Assembly (NCBI GenBank): GCA_024195265.1 | Contig: JAJLRJ010000007.1 | Location: 7,089,058 to 7,153,057 of the forward strand | Direction: 5' to 3' | Origin: Dendrophyllia cribrosa | Lineage: Eukaryota; Cnidaria; Anthozoa; Scleractinia; Dendrophylliidae | DNA length: 64,000 nt | Shown: piece after piece, positions 29,415 to 41,373 of the stretch | How positions within the stretch are numbered: the first letter of the stretch is position 1 | Layout of the letters: each line of letters opens with the position of its first letter | The notes under the pieces: model-generated | Seen by the model: only the letters and a program-made list of their open reading frames with translations | Databases searched by the model: none | What the model was told of the DNA's origin: nothing | Translations under genes and position numbers: made by a program

Positions 29415-31466
29415 AGCGTCTCCTTCGTCGACGCAACAAAAGGTTGTTCCGGTATACCGGATTCCGGTATACCCTCTAATTGGTCAATTATGACACTTTC
29501 TGTTAACACTCGAGCGCTGATGAGAAAGGCGATATGGCGGAAGAAAGACAGTTGTCATCGAGTCACGCTGAGATCGAAATCGTTGTAAACAACTTACTCA
29601 AAGACTTCCCGAATATCGTATCTCTTCTACCCTGGGTGCCAGAGGTTTTTCTTTTTAGTACAAACCGGAGAGTTTGAGCGGCGAAGCCGCGATAACGAGT
29701 CTTCTAACCGTTTATGCGGTTAATTTCACTCGTGATATTCAGAGAACGGACCCCTGGATCCAGGGTGTACCTTTTCGCGATGCGATCGAAGAACAGAAAG
29801 ATTGCTTGAATAACCTTGTTCCCTCGTCTCCCAGCATTTTTTTTCGCCAAGTGTGTGGGATTTTTTTCGCGTCGTTAATGGGGGCCACTCCAAGCGAATT
29901 TTGGTCCTCATCGGAGCTTGCAAGAGCGAGAGAACGTCGCGATTTTGCAGTTGTTGTCGTTTCTCTGGCGCTGTCAGCCGTCGGCGCACGCTTCGCTGAG
30001 AGAGTATGTCCTGTCAGCGACCTTGTGTAGGTTTGTCGCTTCCCCGATTTCTGCTATTCACAAGTTTCCCCCGAAAATAATTTAGAAATGTTGGCATGAA
30101 TTTTTGCCAATGTTCAGCAGCTAACATCATGTTCACTTTTATCCAATTCGTGGCCTAACGAGCGAGCAATGTCGGCCAACACCAAACTGTTCGCTCCAGA
30201 ATATCCAACTTTATTTTTTTCCAAGAGGGCACGGTAACGAATCCTGCAATCTGATTGGTTCTTTGGGCGGTCCGGATTTTCCTATCTCTGCCCACGGGCA
30301 CGGTAACGCTTTCGTGAGCCTTTCGTGAGCCTTTCGTGAATGATGTGACTCCGTTGTTTTTTGCTTGTAAGCCCTGGTTTTACTGAATTTTCCCGTTAAT
30401 TATGGACCCAGACGAAAGCTACCAAAGCGAACGTGAATTTTATTGGCCAGATAAAATATTTAACGACACAAAGTTTCACCATGCATGGCTGATCGGTTGG
30501 TTGACATATAAAGCTTACAAAGATCCGAAAACACGCTAAAGACGAGGTTTAAAAAAGACTCAATGAAGAAAGAGAGATTAAACTACTGGGTGGAAGGAGA
30601 AATCAGCCGTAAAATTAAAGGTCAATGTTATTCCTAAAAAAGGCGAGTACAAGTTTGGATTTTTGATTTCATAGTTTGTTCGGCGTTTGTTGTTGTTGTT
30701 TTTATTTTTACAAAGCGGCTTTGGGCTTAAAAAATACTGTAATTAGACAATCTTGAGCTTGTTTACAAAGTTTTTGACTCCATTTGATTCAAGTGTTCTT
30801 ATTTTTCCGTTTCTTTTTTCTTCTAATCGAGATTCTGCCAATTTTCATTAAAAAGTCTTGCTTAAATTTCTCATTTGAGTCTAGTTTTGTACAAGCTTGT
30901 TGTCAACATAAATTTTAATACACGCAATTTCGCGATCGGATTTTACGAGTTGGACTTTCACTACATTGCTTGGTTTGAATGCTTTTATTTCGCATTTGTT
31001 ACCTTCTTTTATCTAAATTCTGTAAGTTTTTATTCAAGAAAATACGATTTTTAAATTAGAATAGCTCAGTTTAAGCTTTCGCACTGCTATGAATGAATTA
31101 CGCTCGTCTTGCTTTTATACAAAAATTTGAAAAGTTTTTAAAGTTAATCTTCAGCTTTCCACGGCTTCGCTGTGGTCAAGAACATTTCTCTAACCTCACC
31201 GGAAGCAAACACAACAGCCGTTTATTCTACCGAGAGACATAAACTACAATGTAATAGAAATGAGTTCACTTTGCAAAGTAAGTTCTTTTGTTTATGAAGG
31301 GAAAAGTTTTGAAGATTACCGAGTTTAATAATTTAGGTTTTGCACGCGTTGTATTAGTTTTGCTTGACGCGGCGCGTAAAGACATGATTTCTTGGAAAGC
31401 TGTACAAGTGTATCACGATTTTCTCTTCAAATCGCTGAATTGAAGTAGGAAAAAAATAAATAAGTT
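29415..31466. other. Non-coding intron DNA; possible 45-codon ORF at 30402-30539
   Basis: Mostly AT-rich, with a short tandem CTTTCGTGAGC repeat (about 30312-30341). A plus-strand ORF from the ATG at 30402 (MDPDESYQSEREFYWPDKIF...) to a stop at 30537-30539 has protein-like composition but no recognised family. It may be a fragment of a transposon gene. Confidence 0.3.
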
Positions 31467-31584
31467 ATTTACCGGCCTTGGTCGGTCCGTATAGGAAAAA
31501 ACTGTGCCCTCGGTCTTGAGTACGGCCCTCGGCCTGCGGCACAGTTTTTTCCTATACGGACCTCCCGGCCGGCAAATAACATAT
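31467..31584. mobile_element. Foldback MITE, GTTATTTACCGGCC / GGCCGGCAAATAAC ends
   Basis: Inverted arms share GGTCCGTATAGGAAAAAACT and GTGCC, mirrored on the right side, around a G/C-rich centre. Confidence 0.8.
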
Positions 31585-31837
31585 AATATCCTAAGGGACA
31601 GGCGAAACTTTGGTTCCTGAACACTTCACATTTTTCTGACAAAACCTACAACACGTTGAAGGATGAACTGGCAATTCGTTTGCAGAAGAACGTACACAAC
31701 GATCAGTCATCGAAACGCAGACCGAGATATGAAATAAGAGAGAATTTGCCAACGTGGAAATCTAATCCGGTTGTAATTGACATATGATTGACAACTGAGT
31801 TGGCGGTCTAAACGTGGGCAGAAGGACTTTTTGTTGA

Positions 31838-31951
31838 GTTTGTTTACAGGCGTTCCTTCGTCTCCCCGCATTTTTTTCGCTCGCTTTTTTTCGCGCCTTC
31901 CCCAACTATTTGCGCTTTCCCCACTATCTGAACGCCTGGAACAGGCTAGGT
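31838..31951. repeat. Inverse copy of the 27884-28000 repeat
   Basis: Reads TTTACAGGCGTTCCTTCGTC to GAACGCCTGGAACAGGCTAG, the reverse complement of the left copy with some divergence. Confidence 0.7.
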
Positions 31952-32084
31952 CAACCGAAAAACGATTTTCCAAAACTGTCCGCCAAAAACTGGCAGTCAT
32001 CAGTACGTCTCTGTTTAACAGTAGGACCCCAGTAGCGTTGGTTTTAAATAGTTTTCAAAATAGGATGTACGTGAATTTTTATAG

Positions 32085-32700
32085 AATCAATCAATCAAAG
32101 TTTATTAGCATTCCATATACATACATGGTATTGCCTATAACACTAACAGATTAAACTAGAATACGGTGATTGCAGTCCGTGCTAACAGAGTGTTTCGTCT
32201 CTCTGAGGATTCGTCAGAAAGTGACCCAGCTGTTTACATATGAAGATCTATGAAGGGGTCAACATTATTAAAAAAGAAATTAATTCTATCTGTATTTTGC
32301 AGATGCAAAAAATTTTTACAATGTTTGCTAATTTCATTGAATAGTGAATTTCTTAGGTCAGAATATGAAACACAGTCGAAAAAGAAATAAATTTCGTCTT
32401 CAACGTCATTTGATAAGCAGCATTCGCAGTACCTCAGATCTCTTGGAATTTTTGGTCTTGCATGCATGTCTACCTGTTTCTATACGTAGGCAATGATTTC
32501 CTGTTCGAAACTTAGCCAGTGTTCGTCTGTGTTTCATAGTTTTTATTACGTCATAACAGTTACTAGAACTTCCTGTGTCATTTGTGAATTTAGAATAAAA
32601 ATTAAGTTTGATGTTTAGTTGAACAAGCTTTATTTGATGTACCTTAGATTCTGATTCTTTTTTCTTAATAATTCTATTTAAGAAATATTTCTTGGAAAGT
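32085..32700 (-). mobile_element. LINE 3' fragment (non-LTR retrotransposon)
   Basis: Minus-strand pieces read LAKFRTGNHCLRIETGRH and then LRYCECCLSNDVEDEIYFFF.C, with CxxC and a later C. This is the C-terminal end of many non-LTR reverse transcriptase proteins. The 3' end carries TTGATTGATT repeats (plus strand ATCAATCAATCAAAG at about 32087-32101), a typical tail. At least one frameshift; heavily 5'-truncated. Confidence 0.6.
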
Positions 32701-33394
32701 TTCTAAAATTTTGTTTATTGAGGTCATAAAACTCGGATTGTCATGTGATGCAAGGGTATTTGATATGGATAGGCACCAGGCGGTGTGCGTCACGAGATTT
32801 GACCAATAGCAAGCCGTTGTTTAAAACAGTAGTTCTCGCGGCAAACAAGAAGAAATTTCAGCGCGTAGAGTTAAAAAAATTGTTCATTTTCAAGAATTTC
32901 AGCGATAACAATTAAAATATTTTCAGGCGGAATGAAAGAGAAATATCCCTTCTTCCTCGTGGCTACTATGAAATGTTACATTCGAGCTCAATGACTGCGT
33001 TAGCTGATCTCAAAGTAAACCTACTCGGTTGAGTTGCCACGCTGTCGTAAACTGAACTTTCACACCTTTTCTTTGACTTCTCACTCTTTAACACGTTTGG
33101 TTTTCATCCATAATTTGGGACATACAGTTAATTAAGCCTTTCATCTTTTAGAATTTAGGGCTCTACCCGGGTCTACCCCTTTTTATCCCCTGTAAGTTAA
33201 TGTTTTACTTACAGGAGTATAATGTGGTCTAACATGCATTCTTTGTGCATTTTTGTTAGCAACATTTTTGTTAGATACTATTAATAGACTTTTTAGTGAA
33301 TTTGTGGGGACATTCTTGTTGCATTTTTGTTAGCACATTTTTGTTAGATACTATCAATAACAACACAAGAGTCGAGTAGCATATTTTGTGAAAG

Positions 33395-33684
33395 CGGTTT
33401 ATTATCGAGCGCACTGGGCCTGACAAAGCGATATATTTATACGTTGATGATTTAGTTAACTAAGATTTAAGAGAACGTTAGAAGAGAGAGCAATTTATTT
33501 GGCCGTATTTTATCAAAAATTCAAGCTCTCGTTATTTTTTTTTTCTGAATTAGAGTGATTTATTTGTAGCGCACGTTTGTGGTCTGACAAAGCCATATAT
33601 TCATAGCTTGATTTAGTGAACTAAGACTTCAGACAACGTTCCAAGAGAGCAATTTATTTGGATGTATTTTATCAAAAATTCAAG
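33395..33684. repeat. Two direct ~125-bp repeats
   Basis: GGTCTGACAAAGC.ATATAT, TTAGT.AACTAAGA.TT and AGAGCAATTTATTTGG..GTATTTTATCAAAAATTCAAG occur at about 33395-33525 and 33557-33684. They directly precede the left GCGAGTT array. Confidence 0.7.
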
Positions 33685-33709
33685 AGTTCTTGAGACGAGT
33701 TAAGCTAAG

Positions 33710-33850
33710 TTGCGAGTTGCGAGTTTGCGAGTTACGAGTTTGCGAGTTGCGAGTTGCGAGTTGCGAGTTGCGAGTTGCGAGCTTGCGAGTTGCGAGTTTG
33801 CGAGTTGCGAGTTTGCGAGTTGCGAGTTTGCGAGTTGCGAGTTTGCGAGT
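33710..33850. repeat. GCGAGTT array, left
   Basis: About 19 head-to-tail copies of TGCGAGT/TTGCGAGT (7- and 8-bp units). The inverse array lies at 35595-35733, with a SWIM-type ORF between. Confidence 0.9.
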
Positions 33851-34468
33851 CTCATACAAATAAAGTGAAAACTGGGTAACATAACACAACATAACATAGT
33901 GCAATGAAAACTCGGCACTGATAACAGGAACTACATAAAGGAGCCATGTCATGATATTTCAAGTCATATTGTTCTGATGCACAAACTTGATTTCAAATTA
34001 AAAGAAACCTAAAAAATGATATTTTAAGGAAGGGGAAACGTCAAGTGAGTAATAATAACCCGAACAGACTGAACCAAGGATGGTTTCGGCTGAGTTACGA
34101 ATTGATCGAGAAAATTACTGTCCGTGACGTAGCTCCTTTAATGCTAACTAAAAACGACCCAAAAAACAACACGTGGGCTACAAACGCACATTAGCTTTCA
34201 GTTTTAGTTTTTAGCACGTGTACGGAAAGCCGAGAAGTCCGAACGACAACCAGTTTTGAGATCCGAGTCATGTAAAGCCCATGTCAATCTTAGTTGGAAA
34301 CCCTCTACAGAAGTAAGTTTTTAGGTTCAGTATCCTCGTGCAGATTCTTTTCAAATGTTTCATTTCATTGTTCAAAGTTGTTAAATTTTCAGATCGAATA
34401 TACGATACAAGTTTTCTCTAACAATTCGGTAATTGTGTCGATTCTCCAACGATTCATAACAAAAGCAT

Positions 34469-35476
34469 TTACACCGTAATGTTAAAATGTTCACTTAAAT
34501 ATACTTTGTGTTCCTGTTTAAGAGAGGATTTTAAATCTGTTGGAACGACAAGCATGCTTTTTTGAAAACTTGGATTGTTCTCTTGAATGCATGCAATATC
34601 AGCATGATAATAAGCGTTTTGCGGAGAGGAACTGCGATGAACCTGTCCGTTTGCTCTCCACTGACGAATCTCGCGATGACAAACGACAATGTCGTATGGA
34701 GGATCTGGTGCGATATCGTTGCATCTAAAGGTATTATTGGGATGTGGGCATCCAGCGCACACTTTAACATTTGATTCCAAATACTTAAGAAGAAAAGGGT
34801 TGGCATTTCTAGCTTGACTTACTGGTAGATACTTCGATTCACCAGTGCTGAAGGATGACCGATCTTCCGGGCTGGCATGCTCATTAACAAAAGAGGAAAC
34901 ACGTACTTCTGAAGATACGGATGTTGATTTCTTCAGCATCGTTTTAACTTCCTCTGTTGTAACGTAAACTTGCTGAAGCAAGGGGCTGGAATCGGCGAGG
35001 CCTAAAACGAACATGTAAATCCAGAGGATGTGTTTGCAGACATTTTGTCTGAGTTTGAGGTCTTCGGGACACGAGCAGGAAGGTTTGGTACAAATATTGA
35101 CTTCATAGGCCACTGAATGATCTTGTACTTGAGCAGAAGTTACAGTGTACTTCCGATGACACCCACTGACATTTTCAGACGACAGTACTGAGATTCTTGT
35201 TCTCTGAGTTTTTGCTTTCTCCAAATTTTTGTGAAACTGCTTGCTTCTGTTCTTTCTGTATCTCCCACCTCTTGCTGACGATTTTCCACCTTCGCTAACG
35301 TCCTTTTGAGAGTCGCCCTCCTCTGGACTGCTCTGGGATAAACTTGACGGGCTCGAAGCACTTCCTTCATATGCACTCTTAGAACTTGCTCTACGATTCC
35401 TACCGTCTCCATTCTTTGCTCTTTTATCATGCCTATGGGTGCAATTTGGATCTACCTTGAAAGGGTTGGCCTCCAT
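34469..35476 (-). CDS. SWIM zinc-finger protein (335 aa), probable transposon cargo
   Basis: Single-exon ORF from the ATG at 35476. Residues 1-95 are basic, serine-rich and low-complexity. Around residues 125-150 is a SWIM finger: CSC, then 11 residues on C.H (SCSCPEDLKLRQNVCKHILW), the CxCx(n)CxH signature. The C-terminal third carries NPFLLKYLESNVKVCAGC and a YHADIACIQENNPSF block that I recall from multi-copy invertebrate SWIM proteins. No DDE transposase core is seen, although SWIM fingers are typical of MULE transposases. It sits between two inverted GCGAGTT arrays inside a host intron and on the opposite strand, suggesting a mobile unit of about 2 kb. Confidence 0.6.
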   Translation of the reverse strand: MEANPFKVDPNCTHRHDKRAKNGDGRNRRASSKSAYEGSASSPSSLSQSSPEEGDSQKDVSEGGKSSARGGRYRKNRSKQFHKNLEKAKTQRTRISVLSSENVSGCHRKYTVTSAQVQDHSVAYEVNICTKPSCSCPEDLKLRQNVCKHILWIYMFVLGLADSSPLLQQVYVTTEEVKTMLKKSTSVSSEVRVSSFVNEHASPEDRSSFSTGESKYLPVSQARNANPFLLKYLESNVKVCAGCPHPNNTFRCNDIAPDPPYDIVVCHREIRQWRANGQVHRSSSPQNAYYHADIACIQENNPSFQKSMLVVPTDLKSSLKQEHKVYLSEHFNITV

Positions 35477-35594
35477 AGCTACTCAGTGAAAAACAGGAGT
35501 GCCGCTAGTATGACATACCTCTTTTCATCGTGGATGCCATTGTTGCAATGAACAGCGGACCATCTGGTCAGCGGCATATTCGGTGAACGCAACC

Positions 35595-35733
35595 CTCGCA
35601 ACTCGCAACTCGCACCTCGCAAACTCGCAAACTCGCAAACTCGCAATTCGCACCTCGCAAACTCGCAATTCGCACCTTGCAAACTCGCAACTCGCAACTC
35701 GCAACTCGCAACACGCAAACTCGCAACTCGCAA
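35595..35733. repeat. GCGAGTT array, right (inverted)
   Basis: About 18 copies of AACTCGC in 7- or 8-bp spacing with variants (ACCTCGC, AATTCGC). It is the reverse complement of the 33710-33850 array. Confidence 0.9.
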
Positions 35734-37530
35734 AATAGCCCTGTACTTTATGTTGTTTTGCTTTATTATTTAAATCTTATATTCATGAAAGCAAAGTTGT
35801 TAATAGGCAATGTCGGCAATTATTATCTTAAAAAAACTAAAGTAGGTTGTTCAACCAATCGTGAAGGTGACATTTCTGCTTGGATGACTTAAGATCAAAT
35901 CCGTGCAAAAATCAAACATTACACGGCTTTACATATTTTGAAAGATCGTCAACTGTAGTATTGTCATTCTTAATATTACGAAATTCTGAACAAAGGCACC
36001 GTTTTACGGAGCACGGGAGAGCCATAAGCTTTTGACTTCCCTTGAATACTTAGATTAATCTAATTTTTATGAAATCATGGTGTTTAGACTACGACAAGTT
36101 GTACAACAAATTAGAACTATGACAGCTTTTTCTAGCGCAGTAATTGTGATACGCGAGTCGAGTGAATCATGACTTATTTCAACCCTGTTTGCATGTGGTT
36201 GTGATCGCCAAATTGTGCCCTGAGTTGATAACGACTTTCTTCGTTTTTCTCGGCAACAAATAGATATTTCAAGGAAAAAACTACATGGCATTCATATACT
36301 TACTATAGACTATCTATATGCAAAAGAGGAGCGAATTTGATTTTTTTCAGCTTTGCCGAAGATTTGCGATTTTGTTTGATTCTTGCACGGATGTGCTCTT
36401 TAAAAATTGTCTGAGAAAAGCTCGAGTTTTTTAAAAAGATGGGTTTTATCACGAGTCTGCCTTTTGATCAAAATTGTGCTATACTTATTGATAAGTAGCG
36501 TAACTCATGCACAAAATTCTTTGAAAGTCAATAGGAAGACATAAAGTTAATTATAAAAAGGAGAACAAACCAAAGCCATTTTCATCGATATTTAAAGCCA
36601 CAGTTAAAAATTTTGAAAACTTAAGCCTAAATTTTTCAAGTTGCAATCTATTTCCATCCTGGCCATCCGCAGCCTATTGGACAAATATTAATAGCTTGAA
36701 AACACTAAGATAATACTTGTTAACAAATCTGGACCATTATTTTTAGGCTTTCGTTTATACATTTATTTCTTTTAGCTTTTTATAAAAGTGATACAAACAG
36801 TAATTAAAAACTCAGTTGGTCACATAGCCCCTTTAGTGGTCGATTGCAATGTTTTGTTTAGTTGTTTCATTCTTTCATGTACATTACACACCAGTTTCAG
36901 GGTTTAAAGTTGCAATGACAAACATATCGGTCGTCTTTAGTTCAAATTTATAGCTGTATCGTGTTATATTAAAATTTGTACTTTTCCACTCATTTTTCTT
37001 CCGCTGGTCACCTCCTGGTCGGGGTGATCACGGCCTAGGCATTCTTGTGGCCTTCTGACAAACATCTTGTTCTTGTAAAAAGTTCTCCCGCACTTCATTT
37101 TTTAGATCATCCTTTACGTACTATAGGTAAACCCTTGGCCAGTCCAATCTTTTCCAATGCTGTACACCATGTATCTGTAAAGGACGTACCAGACTTTTCG
37201 TTTATACTGGACTCTGAACAATAGAATAAAAAGCATATCTGAGGCAATCGAAATTGTTATTTTGTCTTTAGTATGAGAATATTACTTTCACAATTACAGA
37301 CCATCGTACTCCTTTGACTTCTTCTTCTGGCTCCGCTTTTGGCAACATTTATTCAATCTCACTATCACATCAAATAATCTGCGAAGTTTGGTTTTGTCCA
37401 ACTAAAATATTGGTCAATTGAAACACATGTTTAGCCGTTCGATCAGCCTTGCATTTTGTTTAAAGTTTGTTAAATAAGTCCATTGCTGATTAAGAAGTCA
37501 CTCACTAAACTGTGGCTATCCTTATTTCAG

Positions 37531-37587
37531 CAACTTCACATCCTGCGAACCCAATTTTTCCCCAATCTGACAGCCAGGAAGATGTTG
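37531..37587 (+). CDS. Exon 2 of vWA-vWA-ShKT gene
   Basis: Acceptor CTTATTTCAG, donor GTTG/GTATGT; 57 bases, phase 1 to phase 1. Encodes a short P/S/N-rich linker (SHPANPIFPQSDSQEDV) joining the signal-peptide exon to the first vWA domain. Small exon; the call rests on splice sites and phase. Confidence 0.6.
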
Positions 37588-38221
37588 GTATGTTTTTAAA
37601 CTTATGTTGTAGCAAATTTTGGAATAGTTTAATTATAAAGAAATACTAAAAAGCACCTAGCTATGCAAACTACAGATTAAAAAATAAATACGAAATACGA
37701 AACTTGGCTTTTGTAAAAATAGTTTAAGGTGGCTCCTTTGCAATTTCGGACGCACTCGTCCGTGACAAACTTTGGGTCATAACGTTTTTGTCTTAAACGC
37801 GACGGCTTGAAAACTTTGGGAAAACTTATACCTTTTGAATAAAATCGCACATAATAAAAACTTTTGCCGTTATATTTTTGTTAAATTTCTGGAATCAGTT
37901 TATATTGACTTAATACATACCATAACCAAGTTTCAGCAAAATCGGTGCAGCAGAAATGCGGACCCATATTGAGACTCATATCAAGTCAGCGGTAGATTTT
38001 TCATGGTATACCACTTGAAACTATTGCATACCTATCAAGTAGAAGCATTCTAAAAGGATAAAGGGGATTCTTAATTCAACAAGGGTGTGATAAAAGCTTC
38101 TTTTACGACAATAACTCGCCAACTTTGTAACTTTGCAAGTTTTTCTAAACTATGTAGGAGTTGAAAAAAAAAGAGGGGAAAGTGATCGTCATCTTCCATT
38201 CGAATCTTCTCTTTAATTTAG
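37588..38221 (+). other. Intron 2
   Basis: AT-rich and non-coding. Contains a TTTAAGGTGGCTCC transposon-end sequence at 37725-37738. Ends in a weak acceptor (TCTTTAATTTAG). Confidence 0.5.
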
Positions 38222-39437
38222 AAACACCGCCATGTGATGCTGATGTGGACGTGGCATTCATCATAGATGCTTCGACAAGCGTGGTATCAGAAGATTTTAA
38301 AAAAGAAAAAGGCTTCGTGAAAAAGGCAGCTAAAAAGATGGCAGTAGAACCAGGTAAAAGTCAAGCAGCTGTGATACAATTCGCTACCGATGCTAAAATA
38401 GAGATTAAATTCCAAAACACTGCAACCTTGGATGAGTTCATGAGTGCTGTTGACAACATTACACAAATGGGAGGTAATACTCACATCGATAAAGCTCTGG
38501 ACAAAGCAAAAGGATTGTTCAACAGCGTTTCGGGAGAACGACTTAAGGACGTTCGCGCTAATTGTTTATGCGCATCCTTACTGCGCAAGCAATTCATGTC
38601 GCAACGCCATGCTTCGTCATGCACGAGCGCGCGCGCAAGAGAAGAAAATCTAAGCACATAAAGGGCTGATAGCGGTTGCGTTAACTTTGCTTTGATTTAA
38701 CTCGCTTGGATGGTCGGTGACCCCCAATTTTTATTTCATAGATAATTTTCTTTGCCAATTCTCGACAGATTGTGAAAAAATGAACAAAAAATCAATGTAG
38801 GAAGTTTAAATTTTTTCCATTTTTCTACCCGCGCGCCATCGAATCCTGCCAACTTGCGGCTGTCAGAGTTTGCAAATGCTGTCGTTTAAAGATGAAATTT
38901 AGTTCAAGAAACGTCACCAGTTGAATGAATTAGCTGAACAGACCGACTAGCATAAAATTTGGGAAAGAAAGTTGCATTTGAGAGATTCATTTGCAATATT
39001 TTTAGACTAACAGACATTCGGATCACATCCCGTGAGGAAGACCAATTTTTCAAAATTAGGGTCGCCTTTCAGATAGCTTATCTCAGTAACGAAGTCGGTG
39101 ACCCCCTCATTTTTTTGCATTTCTGACACGAGTAACTCATAACCTAGCTGTAGCAAAAGTTTTATAAAAAAATCAATGTTAGAAGATTTTCGCGCGAACG
39201 TCCTTAAGCTTCTCGTTTTACTAACTGATGGATCGCAAACAGGTTCAGATGCAGAATTGGTCACATTGTCCTCACAATTGCGCAATGAAAGTGTCCGGGT
39301 GTTTGCTGTTGGTATTGGCAATAATGTGAATGAAGAGGAACTGAAGCGTATTGCAGGGGACAAGAACCGCGTGATATCTGCTTCCGATTTTGACAAACTG
39401 GACCAAAAGATTACCCAGTTGATAAATAAAGCTTGTG
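38222..39437 (+). pseudogene. Exon 3: first vWA domain, split by a transposon
   Basis: Encodes von Willebrand factor A domain 1: CDADVDVAFIIDASTS (MIDAS DxSxS) at the start, GGNTHIDKAL (MIDAS Thr), then, after the insert, LLVLLTDGSQ (MIDAS Asp) and VFAVGIGNNVNEEELKRIA. The coding sequence stops making sense at 38547 and resumes at 39209; between lies a 655-bp element plus one 6-bp duplication. Without these 661 bases the exon is 555 bases, exactly 185 codons in phase 1 to phase 1, ending at GCTTGTG/GTAAGT. As assembled, reading into the insert hits a stop at 38659-38661, so this allele would lose the rest of the protein unless the insert is spliced out. Confidence 0.75.
38548..39202. mobile_element. 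655-bp DNA transposon inserted in the vWA exon
   Basis: Ends GACGTTCGCGC...GCGCGAACGTC with the 6-bp duplication CTTAAG on both sides (38542-38547, 39203-39208). The left ~290 bp match the sequence at 42037-42335 and 49435-49733 (TTCGCGCTAATTG, GGATGGTCGGTGACCCC, TTCTCGACAGATTGTGAAAA). Non-coding, non-autonomous. Confidence 0.8.
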
Positions 39438-40812
39438 GTAAGTACTTGAAGTTTGATGTCAAAAACGCTTTTGTTTCAGAATACACTCTTCAAGAAGCTG
39501 CTGATTCCGCTTAATGAGTCTTGGTCGAGTTTAGCAGATTCAGTTGCAGTTAAAGTGCCACTACGACGAAAATTTTTGCATTTCTTTTCCGCTTTTTTTA
39601 ACGCAAATGTATCCAATAGGTTTAGACAAATGCGAATTGCTATAAATTAGATTGATATATTCTTACACGGCCCAGAAATAGCTGGCCGAAACCCCAACGA
39701 AAATCACGTAAAATCCGTCCGCCATTACTCCGTTCATAAATCAGAGCCCACGTTCTACTGGTTTGCGATCTGGTACACGTGACTTGATTTGTGACGTCAA
39801 TGACTCAACGCGGTTCCCTCTGGGACACAGACAACAAAGCCAAAAGGCACGTGTTGAATCATTGACGTCACAAAATCTTTAGGCCAACTCGATCCAACTC
39901 TCAGGATTCGGTCCCGGTCATTTTTGAATTGAGTAATAGCGGCAAGCCGAATTCGAAATGTAAAGTTAAAATAATAGCACATCCCGTACGAGTTTTGACT
40001 TGAAACTTCGCAAGGTAAGTAACGAGGACTTATATTTTCAAAATATGAAGAGGACAGAAAATGCATATTTTTGATCATAGTGGCACTTTAACGTTGTTAA
40101 TTCTATTTTTGTACTGATTTTCTTCAATTATATATTTGCTTCCACTTCTGTATTTATTGAAAGTAAGGTCTATAATAAGACTGAAATTTTAGTTTATGAA
40201 TCTTTTTAAGGGTACTATACAGCCCCGGCTGCCGTGCATTGATCTTATTTGACTTGAACAAGCCGGAAAATGTTTTATGAGACTCACACGATGGAATGTC
40301 AATCGACCTTCCACTTTGATGCAGCCGAACATCCGATGAATCGGTCTGTCTGATCTCTGCTTCAGCACCACTTCTTTTGAACTCATCGACAGTAGAATAG
40401 AAGCTTATTTTCACAGGCTTTTTCCGCATCCATAGTAACGGACATTATATCAGTTCCTAGCTTGACACCTTTTGTAATCTTGTATAGACTCTATAGCCTC
40501 CTCAATTTTAACCATCACCTGAGTAACAGTCCTTGGAAGGCTAACTCGAAAACTAATACTCACATTAATAAATTGGACTGTATTTTTATATGTAAAATAC
40601 TGTAAATTTTAAGATAGAGGGCCACAGGTTTGTTAGTGAAAACTGTTATGTGTTACCTACCCTCTAGTTGACTTACTTACTTACTTACTACATACAAAAG
40701 TGACGGGGAAGCTCGTCGTACCATTGAATGATACAAATGGATTTTTTGTGCTAAATATATCCTCTTCTGTATATAACGGAATGTTTGCTTTTATCTCTTC
40801 CTTATTTGTCAG
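39438..40812 (+). other. Intron 3
   Basis: Non-coding; ends TTATTTGTCAG. A minus-strand ORF at 40154-40429 has no recognisable family and is probably chance. TTAC repeats occur at 40671-40690. Confidence 0.5.
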
Positions 40813-41373
40813 CATGTCCAGTGGATGTGGCGTTTATCATGGATACCTCGGGAAGTCAGGAAAATGCATTCATCAACGAGAAGGAGATTGTCATCACTTT
40901 AACGAAGAATATGTCCATTGGTGCAACAAAAGAAAATAGCAGAGCTGCACTGTTGCACTTTGGTGCTTTAGCTGAAGTAGATGGTCTGTTTGGAACGTAT
41001 GCTACCGCAGCTGAATTTCAGACAGCTGTAACAGGTCTGCCCTTCCTTGGAAAACAAACACGAATCGACAGGGCCCTGGAACTAGCTTCCCGAGAGGTCT
41101 TCAAGAAAAGCTCCAGTAGCCGCCCTCAGATTGCCATAATTCTCACTGATGGCATACAGCATTCAGAGAGCCAGGAAGTCCCGAAAGGCCTAATAGAAGC
41201 CTCTCGACCCTTACGAAACAAAGGTGTTCGGGTAATCGCCGTGGGTATTACCGCTAATACAAATGAAAAAAGGCTCAGGTTGATGACAGAAGGGAATACA
41301 GATGATGTTGTGGTGGACAAGAACAAGAATGTTGTGATAAACAAGGTGAAACTGCTGCTCAAAGACGCCTGCA
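40813..41373 (+). CDS. Exon 4: second vWA domain
   Basis: A 561-base exon (187 codons), phase 1 to phase 1, between TTATTTGTCAG and the donor TGCA/GTGAGT. It encodes a complete vWA domain: CPVDVAFIMDTSGS (MIDAS DxSxS), a TRIDRAL block (MIDAS Thr), AIILTDGIQ (MIDAS Asp), and GVRVIAVGI near the end, closing with a cysteine as the first domain does. vWA domains bind protein ligands through a metal ion and are common in secreted matrix or adhesion proteins, including coral skeletal matrix proteins. The domain looks intact, unlike the first. Confidence 0.8.

Larger units (their letters stand above)
25213..37530 (+). other. Large first intron (12.3 kb) filled with transposons
   Basis: Runs from GTAAGA to TTATTTCAG. 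Holds a Penelope-like remnant, foldback elements, a LINE tail and the SWIM ORF (minus strand), each listed separately. The stretches 25213-26160, 28175-29238, 32600-33390 and 35734-37530 show nothing beyond short repeats such as a GTT-rich tract at 25602-25624. Confidence 0.55.

Noticed and set aside
33680..33952. ORF with repeated TRKLA units
   Set aside because: Translation of the GCGAGTT array; no sign of a real gene.
33710..35733. CRISPR array from the regular GCGAGTT repeats
   Set aside because: Units are 7-8 bp without spacers, in animal DNA.
38161..38221. Extension of the exon 3 ORF to 38161
   Set aside because: Upstream of the acceptor; A-rich intron sequence that happens to stay open.
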